A stretch of 7,311 bases of DNA from positions 1-7,311 of the forward strand of contig JAOUPZ010000153.1 of NCBI GenBank assembly GCA_029879595.1, written 5' to 3'. The notes under the pieces were generated by a model that saw only the letters and a list, made by a program, of their open reading frames with translations, was not told the origin of the DNA and searched no databases. Shown one piece after another: positions 1 to 6,439 of the stretch (position 1 is the first letter of the stretch; every line of letters begins with the position of its first letter). This stretch comes from Deltaproteobacteria bacterium. Its GTDB lineage: Bacteria > SAR324 > JACQKK01. Position numbers and translations under genes: made by a program.

Positions 1-21
1 GAAATCGAGGCCCTGGACTGA
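1..21 (+). CDS. possible 3' tail of a plus-strand gene
   Basis: Read in frame from base 1, the sequence gives E-I-E-A-L-D followed by a TGA stop at 19-21. The GC-ending codons (ATC, GAG, GCC, CTG, GAC) match coding use elsewhere in the window. If real, this gene converges on the carboxyltransferase gene that ends at 139, and the hairpin repeats at 34-126 lie between the two stop codons. Six codons cannot identify a product, and a chance open frame is quite possible. Confidence 0.25.
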   Translation, partial: EIEALD

Positions 22-33
22 CACGCGGACTCC

Positions 34-126
34 CTGCTGCCCGGCCTTGCGGCCTTGGGCTGGCCACTGCTGCCCGGCCTTTCGGCCTTGGGCTGGCCAC
101 TGCTGCCCGGCCTTTCGGCCTTGGGC
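34..126 (-). repeat. three tandem 33-bp units, each a GNRA-capped hairpin
   Basis: Units start at 34, 67 and 100; the third is cut off after 27 bp. The only difference inside the shared part is one base in the loop of the first unit. Each unit contains an inverted repeat (39-60, 72-93, 105-126). On the minus strand this reads GCCC, a two-A bulge, GGCC, a tetraloop, GGCC, GGGC. The loop is GAAA in two units and GCAA in the other, so both variants are GNRA tetraloops; the plus-strand loops (TTTC/TTGC) have no such property. The array begins 13 bp past the carboxyltransferase stop, so it would sit in that gene's 3' untranslated RNA. It may act as a 3'-end stabiliser, a terminator-like block or a small palindromic repeat element. 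There is no U-tract. Confidence 0.85.
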
Positions 127-138
127 AGGTGCCGGAAG

Positions 139-1842
139 CTACTCGCGCTGGACGCCCCCCATGGGAGTGGGCTGGTAGTGCCGCATCCTGAAGGCCAGGA
201 ACTCCCCCAGCACCTTGCGCGAATAACCGGGCATGACCAGGCGGGATACAGAGCCCAGCTTCAGGGCCTCCTCCGGGTTCATGAGCTCCCGCTCATAGCG
301 CTGGGTAAGCTCCATCATGCGCAAGTCCCGCTTGCGTGAGGCCCCCTCCTCGTCCTCGGCCCGGTCGCGGTGGAATTCGGCCATGATCTTCTTGTATTCA
401 TCCTTGTAGATGAACTGTCGTCCGGCCGGGCCCATCACGGCTATCCGGGCCGTGGGAAGGGCGAACACCGCATCGGCCCCCGTGGGGTAGTTGTTGTACG
501 AGGCATAGGCCCCGCCATAGGCATTGCGAACGATCAGGGTCAGCCGGGGTACCCTCAGGTCCACGATGGCGTCCAGGAACTCGCGCCCGGCCTGGACTAT
601 CCCCCGGCGTTCCTGCTCGGAGCCGGGTGCGAATCCGGTAACATCCTCGATGAAGATCATGGGGATGTTGTAAAGGTTGCAAAACCGGATGAACCGGGTG
701 CCCTTGCGCGAGGCGTCCACGTCTATGTAGCCGGAGTTGAAAGCCGAGTTGTTGGCCACAAAACCCACCACAATGCCCCCCATGCGTCCGTAGGCGGTGA
801 CCAGATTGCGCGCCCGGCGCGGCTGTATCTCGAAGAAATCGCCATGGTCCACCAGCTGCTGCAGAAACAGTGTGATGTCGAAGGGCGTGTTGAACCCGGA
901 GTTGGGGGTCGTCAGCACGCGGTGCATCAGGATGGACTCTTCCTCCATGAAGGTGTCCAGCGGGTCCGAGGTGGGCAGAATGGGCGAAAGGCTCCGGTTG
1001 TTGTTGGGCAGATAGTCCAGCAGCTTCACAGCCAGCCGCAGGGCATCGGTTTCCGTCCTGGCCGTGAGGTCCACCACCCCGGTGGCCGAGTGCACCTTGG
1101 GGCCGCCCAGATCATCGGCGGTAATATCCTCCCCCAGGGACTCGCGCACCACATCGGGCCCGGTCAGCCCGAAGAAGGTGTTTTCCGGCTGTATGACGTA
1201 GGAACCCTGCCGGGGCAGGTATGAGCCCCCGCCGGCGTTGTATCCGAACATGAGCATGATGGAGGGAACGACCCCGTTGATCCTGCGCATGGCGGTGAAC
1301 GCGGTGGCGTAGCCGTCCAGGCCCCCCACACCGGAGGGCACATAGGCCCCGGCGGAATCGTTCATGCCGATCACGGGGATTCCATTTTCGGCCGCCATGT
1401 AAAGCAGCTTGGCCAGCTTGGCGCCGTTGGTGGCGTCCATGGAGCCGGCCCGCTGGGTGAAGTCATGGCCGTACAGGGCCACGTCCCGCCCGTTGATGTT
1501 CAATATGGCCGTGACGATGGAGGCTCCGTCCAGGTTTTCCCCCCAGTTCTGGAACAGTATGTTGGGCTCGTACCGGGTGAGGACGCGGATGCGCTCCTGC
1601 ACGGTCATCCGTCCCTTGGAATGCTGCTGGCGGATCCTGGCTATTCCGCCCAGGGCCAGGGGCTTTTCCATGAGCTGGCGGCCCCGGGCCATTACGGCGT
1701 CATACTCCGAGGGCCTGTCAGAGGCCCCCGCAGGTTTTTCTTCCCTGCTTTTGCCGAGGGGATTATCCAGGCGGTATGTCTGCCCGCCATTCCGGCCGGC
1801 CTGCTGTTCTTTTGCGGGATCTTGGTTCTGGAACTGCGTCAT
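139..1842 (-). CDS. acyl-CoA carboxylase carboxyltransferase (beta) subunit, PccB/MmdA-like
   Basis: This 567-residue cytoplasmic protein should move CO2 from carboxybiotin to an acyl-CoA, or the reverse in decarboxylases. Both crotonase-like carboxyltransferase halves are visible. The N-terminal half has HSKGRMTVQERI (74-85), the DFTQRAGS stretch (127-134), the first oxyanion Gly pair in AGGG (203-206) and the LTGPDVV motif (226-232). The C-terminal half has IEDVTGFAPGSEQE (398-411) and the second oxyanion loop AYGGAYA (441-447). The residue matching Asp422 of Streptomyces PccB, which sets acyl-chain choice, is Ala447. About 45 polar N-terminal residues precede the usual family start, and the C-terminal part (478-515) is charged and unusual. 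A GAGGAG site at 1854-1859 lies 11 bases before the ATG. No biotin carboxylase or biotin carrier gene is in view. The family is certain; the substrate (propionyl-, acetyl-, methylcrotonyl- or another CoA) is not. Confidence 0.93.
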   Translation of the reverse strand: MTQFQNQDPAKEQQAGRNGGQTYRLDNPLGKSREEKPAGASDRPSEYDAVMARGRQLMEKPLALGGIARIRQQHSKGRMTVQERIRVLTRYEPNILFQNWGENLDGASIVTAILNINGRDVALYGHDFTQRAGSMDATNGAKLAKLLYMAAENGIPVIGMNDSAGAYVPSGVGGLDGYATAFTAMRRINGVVPSIMLMFGYNAGGGSYLPRQGSYVIQPENTFFGLTGPDVVRESLGEDITADDLGGPKVHSATGVVDLTARTETDALRLAVKLLDYLPNNNRSLSPILPTSDPLDTFMEEESILMHRVLTTPNSGFNTPFDITLFLQQLVDHGDFFEIQPRRARNLVTAYGRMGGIVVGFVANNSAFNSGYIDVDASRKGTRFIRFCNLYNIPMIFIEDVTGFAPGSEQERRGIVQAGREFLDAIVDLRVPRLTLIVRNAYGGAYASYNNYPTGADAVFALPTARIAVMGPAGRQFIYKDEYKKIMAEFHRDRAEDEEGASRKRDLRMMELTQRYERELMNPEEALKLGSVSRLVMPGYSRKVLGEFLAFRMRHYQPTPMGGVQRE

Positions 1843-1971
1843 GGCTGTCCGGTCTCCTCGCTAAGCACCTGTTTCCATGGCTGCGGGTGCCGCCGCCGTG
1901 GGTTTATTTACTGGTTTGGTGTCATATCATCCAACGCCCGGGGGATAAATATCAAGTCCCCGCTCAGCTTC

Positions 1972-1997
1972 CCGCCTGCATCCGGCACCGGGGGCGG
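1972..1997 (-). other. GC-rich nested inverted repeat after the crotonase gene
   Basis: On the minus strand this starts two bases past the crotonase stop codon. Outer arms CCGCC/GGCGG enclose an inner CCGG-CCGG pair. There is no following U-run, so it is not a classical intrinsic terminator. It could still slow or partly end transcription, or protect the mRNA 3' end, before the downstream carboxyltransferase gene. The rest of the 156-bp gap is locally AT-richer (about 1905-1955), but I see no convincing promoter there. Confidence 0.35.
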
Positions 1998-1998
1998 T

Positions 1999-2793
1999 TC
2001 AGCGGCCCTTGAACACGGGCGGGCGCTTTTCCATAAAGGCCTTGATGCCCTCCCGCGAGTCATCCGTGCCTGCCGAGTCTACTATCCCCCGAGCCTCCAG
2101 CTCAAGCTGTTCCTCCAGTCCGTGGAACAGGCTGCCCAGAAACAGTTCCTTGGCCCGGGCAAAGGCGGCGGTGGGCCCTTCGGCCAGTGCGCGGGCCTGC
2201 TGCCGGGCGGTTTCCAGAAAGTTCGCCGCGGGCAGCACCCGGTTCACCAGCCCCCATTCCAGGGCCTCTCCGGCGCTGAGCACCCTGTTTTCCAGATACA
2301 GCTCCATGGCCCGGTGGTATCCCACCAGCCGGGGAAGGTGGTAGCTCAGGGAACCATCGGGCGAAACACCGATTCGGGAATAGGCGCAGGTAAACAGGGC
2401 CTCCTCGCATGCCAGCACCAGGTCGCAGCCCATGGCCAGCGAGAAACCGGCTCCCGCGGCCACGCCGTTCACGGCGGCCACGGTGGGCTTGGGCAGGCGC
2501 ACCAGCCGGGTCACGGCATCGTGAAACCCGCCTACCAGGCGTTCGATAAACCGGGCCGTGCCCTCACCGGCGGCGGCATCGTGGAAAGACTTCACATCGC
2601 CCCCGGCGTGAAAGGCCGGCCCGGTACCCGTGACCAGCAGGGCTCTGCAGCTGTCGTCGCCGGCCACCTTTTCCAGGGCATCGTTCAGTTCCCGGGCCAT
2701 GACGCTGTCCAGCGCGTTGTAGCTTTCCGGGCGGTTGAAGTGCAGTTCGGCCAGGCTGTCTTCCTGGCGGAGAATAATCGTCTGGTAGCTCAT
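1999..2793 (-). CDS. enoyl-CoA hydratase/isomerase (crotonase) family protein
   Basis: This is a 264-residue cytoplasmic crotonase-fold enzyme of normal family length acting on an acyl-CoA thioester. Visible family signatures are the N-terminal LHFNRPESYNALD (17-29), the first oxyanion loop FHAGGD (61-66), the second in NGVAAGAGFSLAMGCD (109-124), and the C-terminal EGIKAFMEKRPPVFKGR (249-264 less one). The two catalytic glutamates of classical enoyl-CoA hydratase (rat Glu144 and Glu164) align with Ser118 and Tyr138, so plain hydratase activity is unlikely. SPDGS (144-148) keeps an Asp (146) at the position used by PaaG-type isomerases and related members. An isomerase is therefore my preferred guess, with the substrate unknown. 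An AGGGGA ribosome site lies just before the ATG. It is transcribed toward the carboxyltransferase gene 156 bp away, which suggests a shared acyl-CoA pathway but not a tight operon. Confidence 0.93.
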   Translation of the reverse strand: MSYQTIILRQEDSLAELHFNRPESYNALDSVMARELNDALEKVAGDDSCRALLVTGTGPAFHAGGDVKSFHDAAAGEGTARFIERLVGGFHDAVTRLVRLPKPTVAAVNGVAAGAGFSLAMGCDLVLACEEALFTCAYSRIGVSPDGSLSYHLPRLVGYHRAMELYLENRVLSAGEALEWGLVNRVLPAANFLETARQQARALAEGPTAAFARAKELFLGSLFHGLEEQLELEARGIVDSAGTDDSREGIKAFMEKRPPVFKGR

Positions 2794-2898
2794 CGGGTTC
2801 CCCTTGGGCTGCCGGGTGTTGAGAAATAATTCTGTGGGCCGCTAAAACCAGTGCTGCGGCGGATTTGCCCCGCGAAACGGAGCTTTCAAACTGAGGCG

Positions 2899-2907
2899 TT
2901 TATATCA
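2899..2907 (-). promoter_or_regulatory. candidate extended -10 promoter for the crotonase gene
   Basis: The minus strand reads TG-A-TATAAA: a five-of-six match to TATAAT preceded by the TGn extension that can replace a good -35. No clear -35 is seen about 17 bp upstream. Transcription would begin near 2892, giving a leader of about 100 bases before the crotonase ATG. It lies in the 192-bp gap between the crotonase gene and the preceding gene. This is a prediction from consensus matching only. Confidence 0.3.
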
Positions 2908-2938
2908 CAGGCGGGGGTGCTTTTGGCAGAGTCTCCCC

Positions 2939-2959
2939 CCGGCGGCTGTACACCGCCGG
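2939..2959 (-). terminator. GC-rich hairpin after the 275-residue protein gene
   Basis: Perfect 7-bp arms CCGGCGG/CCGCCGG with a 7-base loop lie 27 bases past the stop codon of the gene at 2986-3813. The minus-strand side downstream is GGGGGAG rather than a U-run, so it is not a classical terminator. The T-rich flank (TTTGTTT) is on the plus-strand side, where no gene ends. It may mark the 3' end of that gene's transcript. Confidence 0.4.
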
Positions 2960-2985
2960 AAGGTTTGTTTCCCGGTGGGCCCAGC

Positions 2986-3813
2986 TCAGCTGTTGTGTAT
3001 CACGGCTTCGACTATATGGCGGGGCTGGCCGGTGATGGCCTCGATTTCCGCAATGGCCAGTCCGCGCTGCACCAGGGAAAGAATGGTCTGGTGGATCTCG
3101 TTTTTATTGCCCGTGAGCCGCCCCTGCTCGTCTGAGCGCAGGAAGGGGCTCAAAAAAGGCGCGGAATTATTATCGGCTGATCTGTCCGCAGCGTCATGAG
3201 CCGGCTGCCCGTGAAAACGGTCTTCAGCCGGGTCGTGGTCGTGAGTGCCCTGGCTGGCGGCGTGCCGGGCCATCCAGGCCGAAGTACCAAGGGCGACGGA
3301 TTTTTGAAGCGGTCTGCCTGCGCCGGTTGAATCTTCGGGCCGGTGGGAAGTGCCGGCATCCCGCTGGTCAGGGGCGGCGGTGTACAGGAACTCCTGCTCC
3401 GGGGCGCCCTGGGGCGGCCGGGGCTGCGGCTGGCGTGCCGGCGGGGCGGAATTACCCGGAAAGGGCCGGGGCTTTTCCGGCGGGGCGAAATTCCCCGGGA
3501 ATGGCCGGGACTGGTTCTCTCCGTTGCGCTGGGACTGGTCCAGCACGGTCATAAGGTGCATGCTGATGGCGGCCAGCCGCAGGGCCCTGTCCGCCGCCAT
3601 GCGGATGCGGTTGGCCGGCGGGCTTTCCTCGTCCAGCACGGCCAGGGCCTGGGCCAGCATTCCGGCGTCGCTCATTACCTGGGCCATCCACTGGCTTACC
3701 GTTTCCATATTAAGGGCCACGCCCTTGTCCACCTTGGACATTTCCTGGAAAAACCGGTCTGAGATATGGTTCTCGAACCAGGCGGACTTCCAATCGGGAG
3801 TGCGGACTTTCAT
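2986..3813 (-). CDS. uncharacterised protein with Pro-rich linker and C-terminal HTH-like segment
   Basis: I do not recognise this 275-residue protein. It appears cytoplasmic, with no signal peptide or membrane segment. Residues about 10-95 look like an alpha-helical domain with many Met, Ala and Leu residues (for example MAQVMSDAGMLAQALAVL and RALRLAAISMHLMTVL). Residues about 100-235 are a low-complexity Pro/Gln/His/Asp linker that includes two copies of a 13-residue unit starting RPFPGN (103-115 and 116-128). Residues about 239-272 (ending ITGQPRHIVEAVI) look like a compact helix-turn-helix of the kind found at the C-terminus of small DUF2802-like proteins; that likeness is my inference. 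The normal GC-ending codons support coding. It lies between acs and the crotonase gene on the same strand but is separated by gaps and hairpins, so a functional link is not shown. The Shine-Dalgarno site is weak (GGTGGAAAG before the ATG). Confidence 0.75.
   Translation of the reverse strand: MKVRTPDWKSAWFENHISDRFFQEMSKVDKGVALNMETVSQWMAQVMSDAGMLAQALAVLDEESPPANRIRMAADRALRLAAISMHLMTVLDQSQRNGENQSRPFPGNFAPPEKPRPFPGNSAPPARQPQPRPPQGAPEQEFLYTAAPDQRDAGTSHRPEDSTGAGRPLQKSVALGTSAWMARHAASQGTHDHDPAEDRFHGQPAHDAADRSADNNSAPFLSPFLRSDEQGRLTGNKNEIHQTILSLVQRGLAIAEIEAITGQPRHIVEAVIHNS
3440..3517 (-). repeat. two tandem 39-bp copies inside a coding region
   Basis: Imperfect copies at 3440-3478 and 3479-3517 both begin GGCGGGGCG on the plus strand. 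The unit is 13 codons, so the duplication keeps the reading frame and encodes the paired RPFPGN-type units of the Pro-rich linker. The copies have diverged at several bases, so this is not a recent or assembly-made duplication. Confidence 0.8.
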
Positions 3814-4023
3814 TGCTTTCCACCACTGGGAAAATGTTGAGGCGCTTCATCGGGCGGGGCCGACCCCGGCCCTGGGACGCACCAATGCCTTGTACTTCAA
3901 GACATGCAGATAAGATGCCGTGGAAGGACAGTGCAGGCGCTCCGCCGGCCACCCCGGCCCGCCCTGCGGAAAGGGTGCGGTTTGCGGGTGCTGATTGGTG
4001 GAAAATAAATGCGGAAGGGAAGA

Positions 4024-4056
4024 CCGGCAGAGGGGGCTCTGTGGCCCCCTCCCCGG
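4024..4056 (-). terminator. strong hairpin downstream of acs
   Basis: Core arms GAGGGGGC and GCCCCCTC (4030-4037 and 4044-4051) form a perfect 8-bp stem around a 6-base loop. Outer CCGG pairs (4024-4027 and 4053-4056) can extend it across an internal loop. It starts 13 bases past the acs stop codon. The minus-strand sequence beyond is pyrimidine-rich, with a T-rich patch (ATTTATTTT) only about 12-20 bases later, so it is a non-classical terminator or mRNA 3'-end stabiliser. It argues that acs is expressed as its own unit. Confidence 0.6.
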
Positions 4057-4069
4057 CAGGAATGCGCTC

Positions 4070-6010
4070 TCAGGCCGTGGCCCGGTTGGCGATCAGGGAC
4101 TCCACCACGGCCGGGTCGGCCAGGGTGGTGGTGTCGCCCACGTTTTCCACGTCGTTGGCCGCGATCTTGCGCAGAATGCGCCGCATGATCTTGCCCGAAC
4201 GGGTTTTGGGCAGCGCCGGCGCCCACTGGATGGCGTCGGGGGTGGCGATGGGGCCGATCTCCTTGCGAACGTGCTGCACCAGTTCCTTGCGCAGCTCTTC
4301 GGTTTCAGCCACGCCCTGCACCAGGGTCACATAGGCGTAAATGCCCTGGCCCTTGATTTCATGAGGCATGCCCACCACGGCCGCCTCAGCCACCTGGTGG
4401 TGGGAAACCAGCGCGGATTCCACCTCGGCGGTGCCCAGGCGGTGCCCGGATACGTTGATCACGTCATCCACCCGGCCCTGAATCCAGAAATAGCCGTCCT
4501 TGTCACGGCGGGCTCCGTCGCCGGAGAAATAATAGCCCTTGAACTGGATGAAGTATGTATTGAAGAACCGCTTGTCATCGCCATAGACACTGCGCATCTG
4601 TCCCGGCCAGGGGAATTCAATGCACAGGTTGCCCTCGCCCTCGCCCTCGATCCGCTTGCCGTCATTGTCCAGCAGCACCGGGCGCACTCCGAAGAAGGGC
4701 CGGGTGGCCGAGCCGGGCTTGAGGGGCGTGCAGCCGGGCAGGGGGGTTATCAGGATGCCGCCGGTTTCGGTCTGCCACCAGGTGTCCACGATGGGCAGCT
4801 TCTCCTTGCCCACCACGCGGTAGTACCACATCCAGGCCTCCGGGTTGATGGGCTCGCCCACCGTGCCCAGCAGCCGCAGGGTGTCCAGCTTGCGGGATGT
4901 CACCGGCGAATCGCCCTCGCGCATCAGGGCCCGGATGGCCGTGGGGGCGGTGTAGAAAATCTCCACCTTGTGCTTGTCGCAGACGTCCCAGAAGCGGCCC
5001 CAGTCCGGGTAGTTGGGCACGCCCTCGAACATCACGCTGGTGGCCCCGTTGGCCAGCGGCCCGTACAGGATGTAGCTGTGGCCGGTGATCCAGCCGATGT
5101 CCGCGGTGCACCAGTAGATATCGCCCTGCTTGTAATCGAACACATACTCGTGGGTCAGCGAGGCATAGACCATGTAACCACCGGTGGTGTGCAGCACGCC
5201 CTTGGGCTTGCCGGTGGAGCCGGAGGTATACAGGATGAACAGCGGGTCCTCCGCGTCCATTTCCTCAGGGGGGCAGTCGTCGCTGATGTCCCCGGCCTGC
5301 ATCTCCTCGTGCCACCACAGGTCGCGGCCCTGCACCCAGTTGATTTTGCCACCGGTGCGCCTGACCACGATTACGCCCCGCACTCCGCCGGCCTTTTCCA
5401 CGGCGGCGTCCACGTTGGCCTTCAGGGGGATTACCTTGGAGCCGCGCAGGCCCTCGTCGGCGGTGATGATGAAATCGCTCCGGGCGTCCTTAAGACGGTC
5501 GGCGATGGAGTCCGGGCTGAACCCGCCGAAAATTACCGAATGCACCGCGCCGATGCGTGCGCAGGACAGCACGGCCACCGCCAGTTCCAGCACCATGGGC
5601 ATGTAAATGGTTACCCGGTCGCCTTTTTTTACGCCGTTCTTTTTGAGCACGTTGGAAAACCGGCTGACCTCGCGGTGCAGCTCGGCGTAGGTCAGGGTCT
5701 TGTCCTGGGTGGGCTCGTCGCCCTCCCAGATCAGCGCCGGCTTGTCGCGCAGGGGCCCGTCCAGGTGCCGGTCCAGGCAGTTGTAGCTGGCGTTGAGCTT
5801 TCCGCCGATATACCAGGAGTGGCTGGCATTGGGATAATCATGTTCCAGCACCTTGTCCCATTTCTTGAACCAGGTTATCCGTTCCGCCATGCGGCCCCAG
5901 AATCCCTCCGGGTCGGATACCGATTCGGCGTACATCTTCTGGTAGGTTGCCTCGTCCAGGGTCCCGTTGCGGGGAAAGTTCGCCGGTATGGGTATCACTT
6001 GATCGTTCAT
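4070..6010 (-). CDS. acs: acetyl-CoA synthetase (AMP-forming)
   Basis: Acs converts acetate, ATP and CoA to acetyl-CoA, AMP and PPi through acetyl-AMP in the cytoplasm. The 646 residues match the usual length of about 650. From the chosen ATG, the nucleotide-binding loop YTSGSTGKPKG is at 261-271 and VDTWWQTETGG at 408-418; its second Trp (412) is the residue that limits the pocket to small acids such as acetate in Salmonella Acs. The hinge region GRVDDVINVSGHR is at 512-524, and PKTRSGKIMRR is at 601-611 with the catalytic, acetylatable Lys607. All core motifs are intact. A GTG six bases upstream (6014-6016) is in frame, but it lies inside the AGAGGTGG ribosome site, so the ATG at 6010 is preferred. 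The gene stands alone between a long leader and a strong hairpin. Acetate is the likely substrate; propionate is possible. Confidence 0.97.
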   Translation of the reverse strand: MNDQVIPIPANFPRNGTLDEATYQKMYAESVSDPEGFWGRMAERITWFKKWDKVLEHDYPNASHSWYIGGKLNASYNCLDRHLDGPLRDKPALIWEGDEPTQDKTLTYAELHREVSRFSNVLKKNGVKKGDRVTIYMPMVLELAVAVLSCARIGAVHSVIFGGFSPDSIADRLKDARSDFIITADEGLRGSKVIPLKANVDAAVEKAGGVRGVIVVRRTGGKINWVQGRDLWWHEEMQAGDISDDCPPEEMDAEDPLFILYTSGSTGKPKGVLHTTGGYMVYASLTHEYVFDYKQGDIYWCTADIGWITGHSYILYGPLANGATSVMFEGVPNYPDWGRFWDVCDKHKVEIFYTAPTAIRALMREGDSPVTSRKLDTLRLLGTVGEPINPEAWMWYYRVVGKEKLPIVDTWWQTETGGILITPLPGCTPLKPGSATRPFFGVRPVLLDNDGKRIEGEGEGNLCIEFPWPGQMRSVYGDDKRFFNTYFIQFKGYYFSGDGARRDKDGYFWIQGRVDDVINVSGHRLGTAEVESALVSHHQVAEAAVVGMPHEIKGQGIYAYVTLVQGVAETEELRKELVQHVRKEIGPIATPDAIQWAPALPKTRSGKIMRRILRKIAANDVENVGDTTTLADPAVVESLIANRATA

Positions 6011-6012
6011 TT

Positions 6013-6020
6013 CCACCTCT
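6013..6020 (-). promoter_or_regulatory. acs ribosome binding site
   Basis: The minus strand reads AGAGGTGG, with GAGG placed five bases before the ATG at 6008-6010. It covers the alternative in-frame GTG and so decides the start. Confidence 0.8.
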
Positions 6021-6052
6021 TGGCTGGGTTTTGGTTGTTCAGCGTTCAGCTT

Positions 6053-6077
6053 CCGGCCTGCGCCGGAAAGGCCGGCG
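6053..6077 (-). promoter_or_regulatory. two mutually exclusive hairpins in the acs leader
   Basis: One hairpin pairs CCGGCCT with AGGCCGG (6053-6059 with 6069-6075, 7 bp, 9-base loop). The other pairs CGCCGG with CCGGCG (6061-6066 with 6072-6077, 6 bp, 5-base loop). They share bases, so only one can form at a time. They lie about 45-70 bases before the acs start. They could be a switch or simply GC-rich symmetry; no known riboswitch fold is recognised. Confidence 0.4.
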
Positions 6078-6098
6078 GGCCATGTTTGTACATATTTG

Positions 6099-6165
6099 AT
6101 ACAGCCTCAAATACGGCTTCAATACGGCTTCAATACAGCCTCAGTACAGCCTTAGTGCAGCCTCA
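6099..6165. repeat. six 11-bp direct repeats upstream of acs
   Basis: The units are at 6099-6109, 6111-6121, 6122-6132, 6133-6143, 6144-6154 and 6155-6165, with one extra A at 6110. The plus-strand consensus is RTACRGCYTCA. Differences between copies are mostly transitions (A/G, C/T). The 11-bp period is close to one helical turn, so a protein bound to each copy would sit on the same DNA face. The block lies about 90-155 bp upstream of the acs ATG, downstream of the candidate promoter at 6261-6289. Confidence 0.9.
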
Positions 6166-6260
6166 ACACAATGGGTTCCGGGTTTGCAAAAGGCTCTTGC
6201 ATGGCCAGCTCCGCCTGGAGGCCAGCCCGGGCCGGCTGCAATCATTTAACTCATGGATAA

Positions 6261-6289
6261 AATGTAGATAATTCCGGGGAGAATTTCAA
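6261..6289 (-). promoter_or_regulatory. candidate sigma70-type promoter for acs
   Basis: On the minus strand, TTGAAA (6284-6289, five of six matches to TTGACA) is followed after exactly 17 bp by TACATT (6261-6266, four of six to TATAAT). Transcription from here would give a leader of roughly 245 bases carrying the 11-bp repeats and the overlapping hairpins. It is predicted by consensus and spacing only. Confidence 0.4.
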
Positions 6290-6410
6290 ATCTGCAATGT
6301 CGATTTATATGGATTTACGGCCCTGGCGAAAGCCGGGACAACCTAAAAGCCGGTTCTCTTCCGCCTGCCTCCGCTCTTGGCCTGCCGCCCCTGCTGGAAA
6401 CACTTTTCTG

Positions 6411-6439
6411 TTGACAGAAATTTCTACCCAGGATATTAG
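6411..6439 (+). promoter_or_regulatory. promoter of the TetR-family regulator gene
   Basis: A perfect -35 TTGACA (6411-6416) is followed after 17 bp by TATTAG (6434-6439) as the -10. The surrounding DNA is AT-rich, in contrast to the flanking genes. The -10 overlaps the palindrome at 6435-6456, which fits repression by the regulator's own product. Transcription would start near 6446, leaving a leader of about 85 bases. Confidence 0.65.

Noticed and set aside
34..126. A short CRISPR array
   Set aside because: The units are directly adjacent with no variable spacers, and no cas genes are in view.
55..339. A plus-strand frame encoding repeated WPLLPGLSALG units
   Set aside because: The peptide repeat only arises because the 33-bp DNA unit is a multiple of three. 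There is no good ribosome site, and the frame then runs antisense into the carboxyltransferase gene. The hairpin structure explains the repeats better.
1465..2829. A 454-codon plus-strand frame across the carboxyltransferase and crotonase genes
   Set aside because: It spans two well-identified minus-strand genes and the gap between them, with no domain-like sequence. It is a GC-driven shadow.
6180..6215. A sigma54-like GG-N10-GC pattern on the minus strand upstream of acs
   Set aside because: Only the minimal GG/GC spacing fits; the rest of the -24/-12 consensus does not, and such a match is expected by chance in GC-rich DNA.
3995..6271. A 758-codon stop-free plus-strand frame opposite acs
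   Set aside because: It mirrors the acs gene in a GC-rich genome. The product is His/Gly/Val/Gln-rich with no recognisable domain, while the opposite strand encodes every Acs motif.
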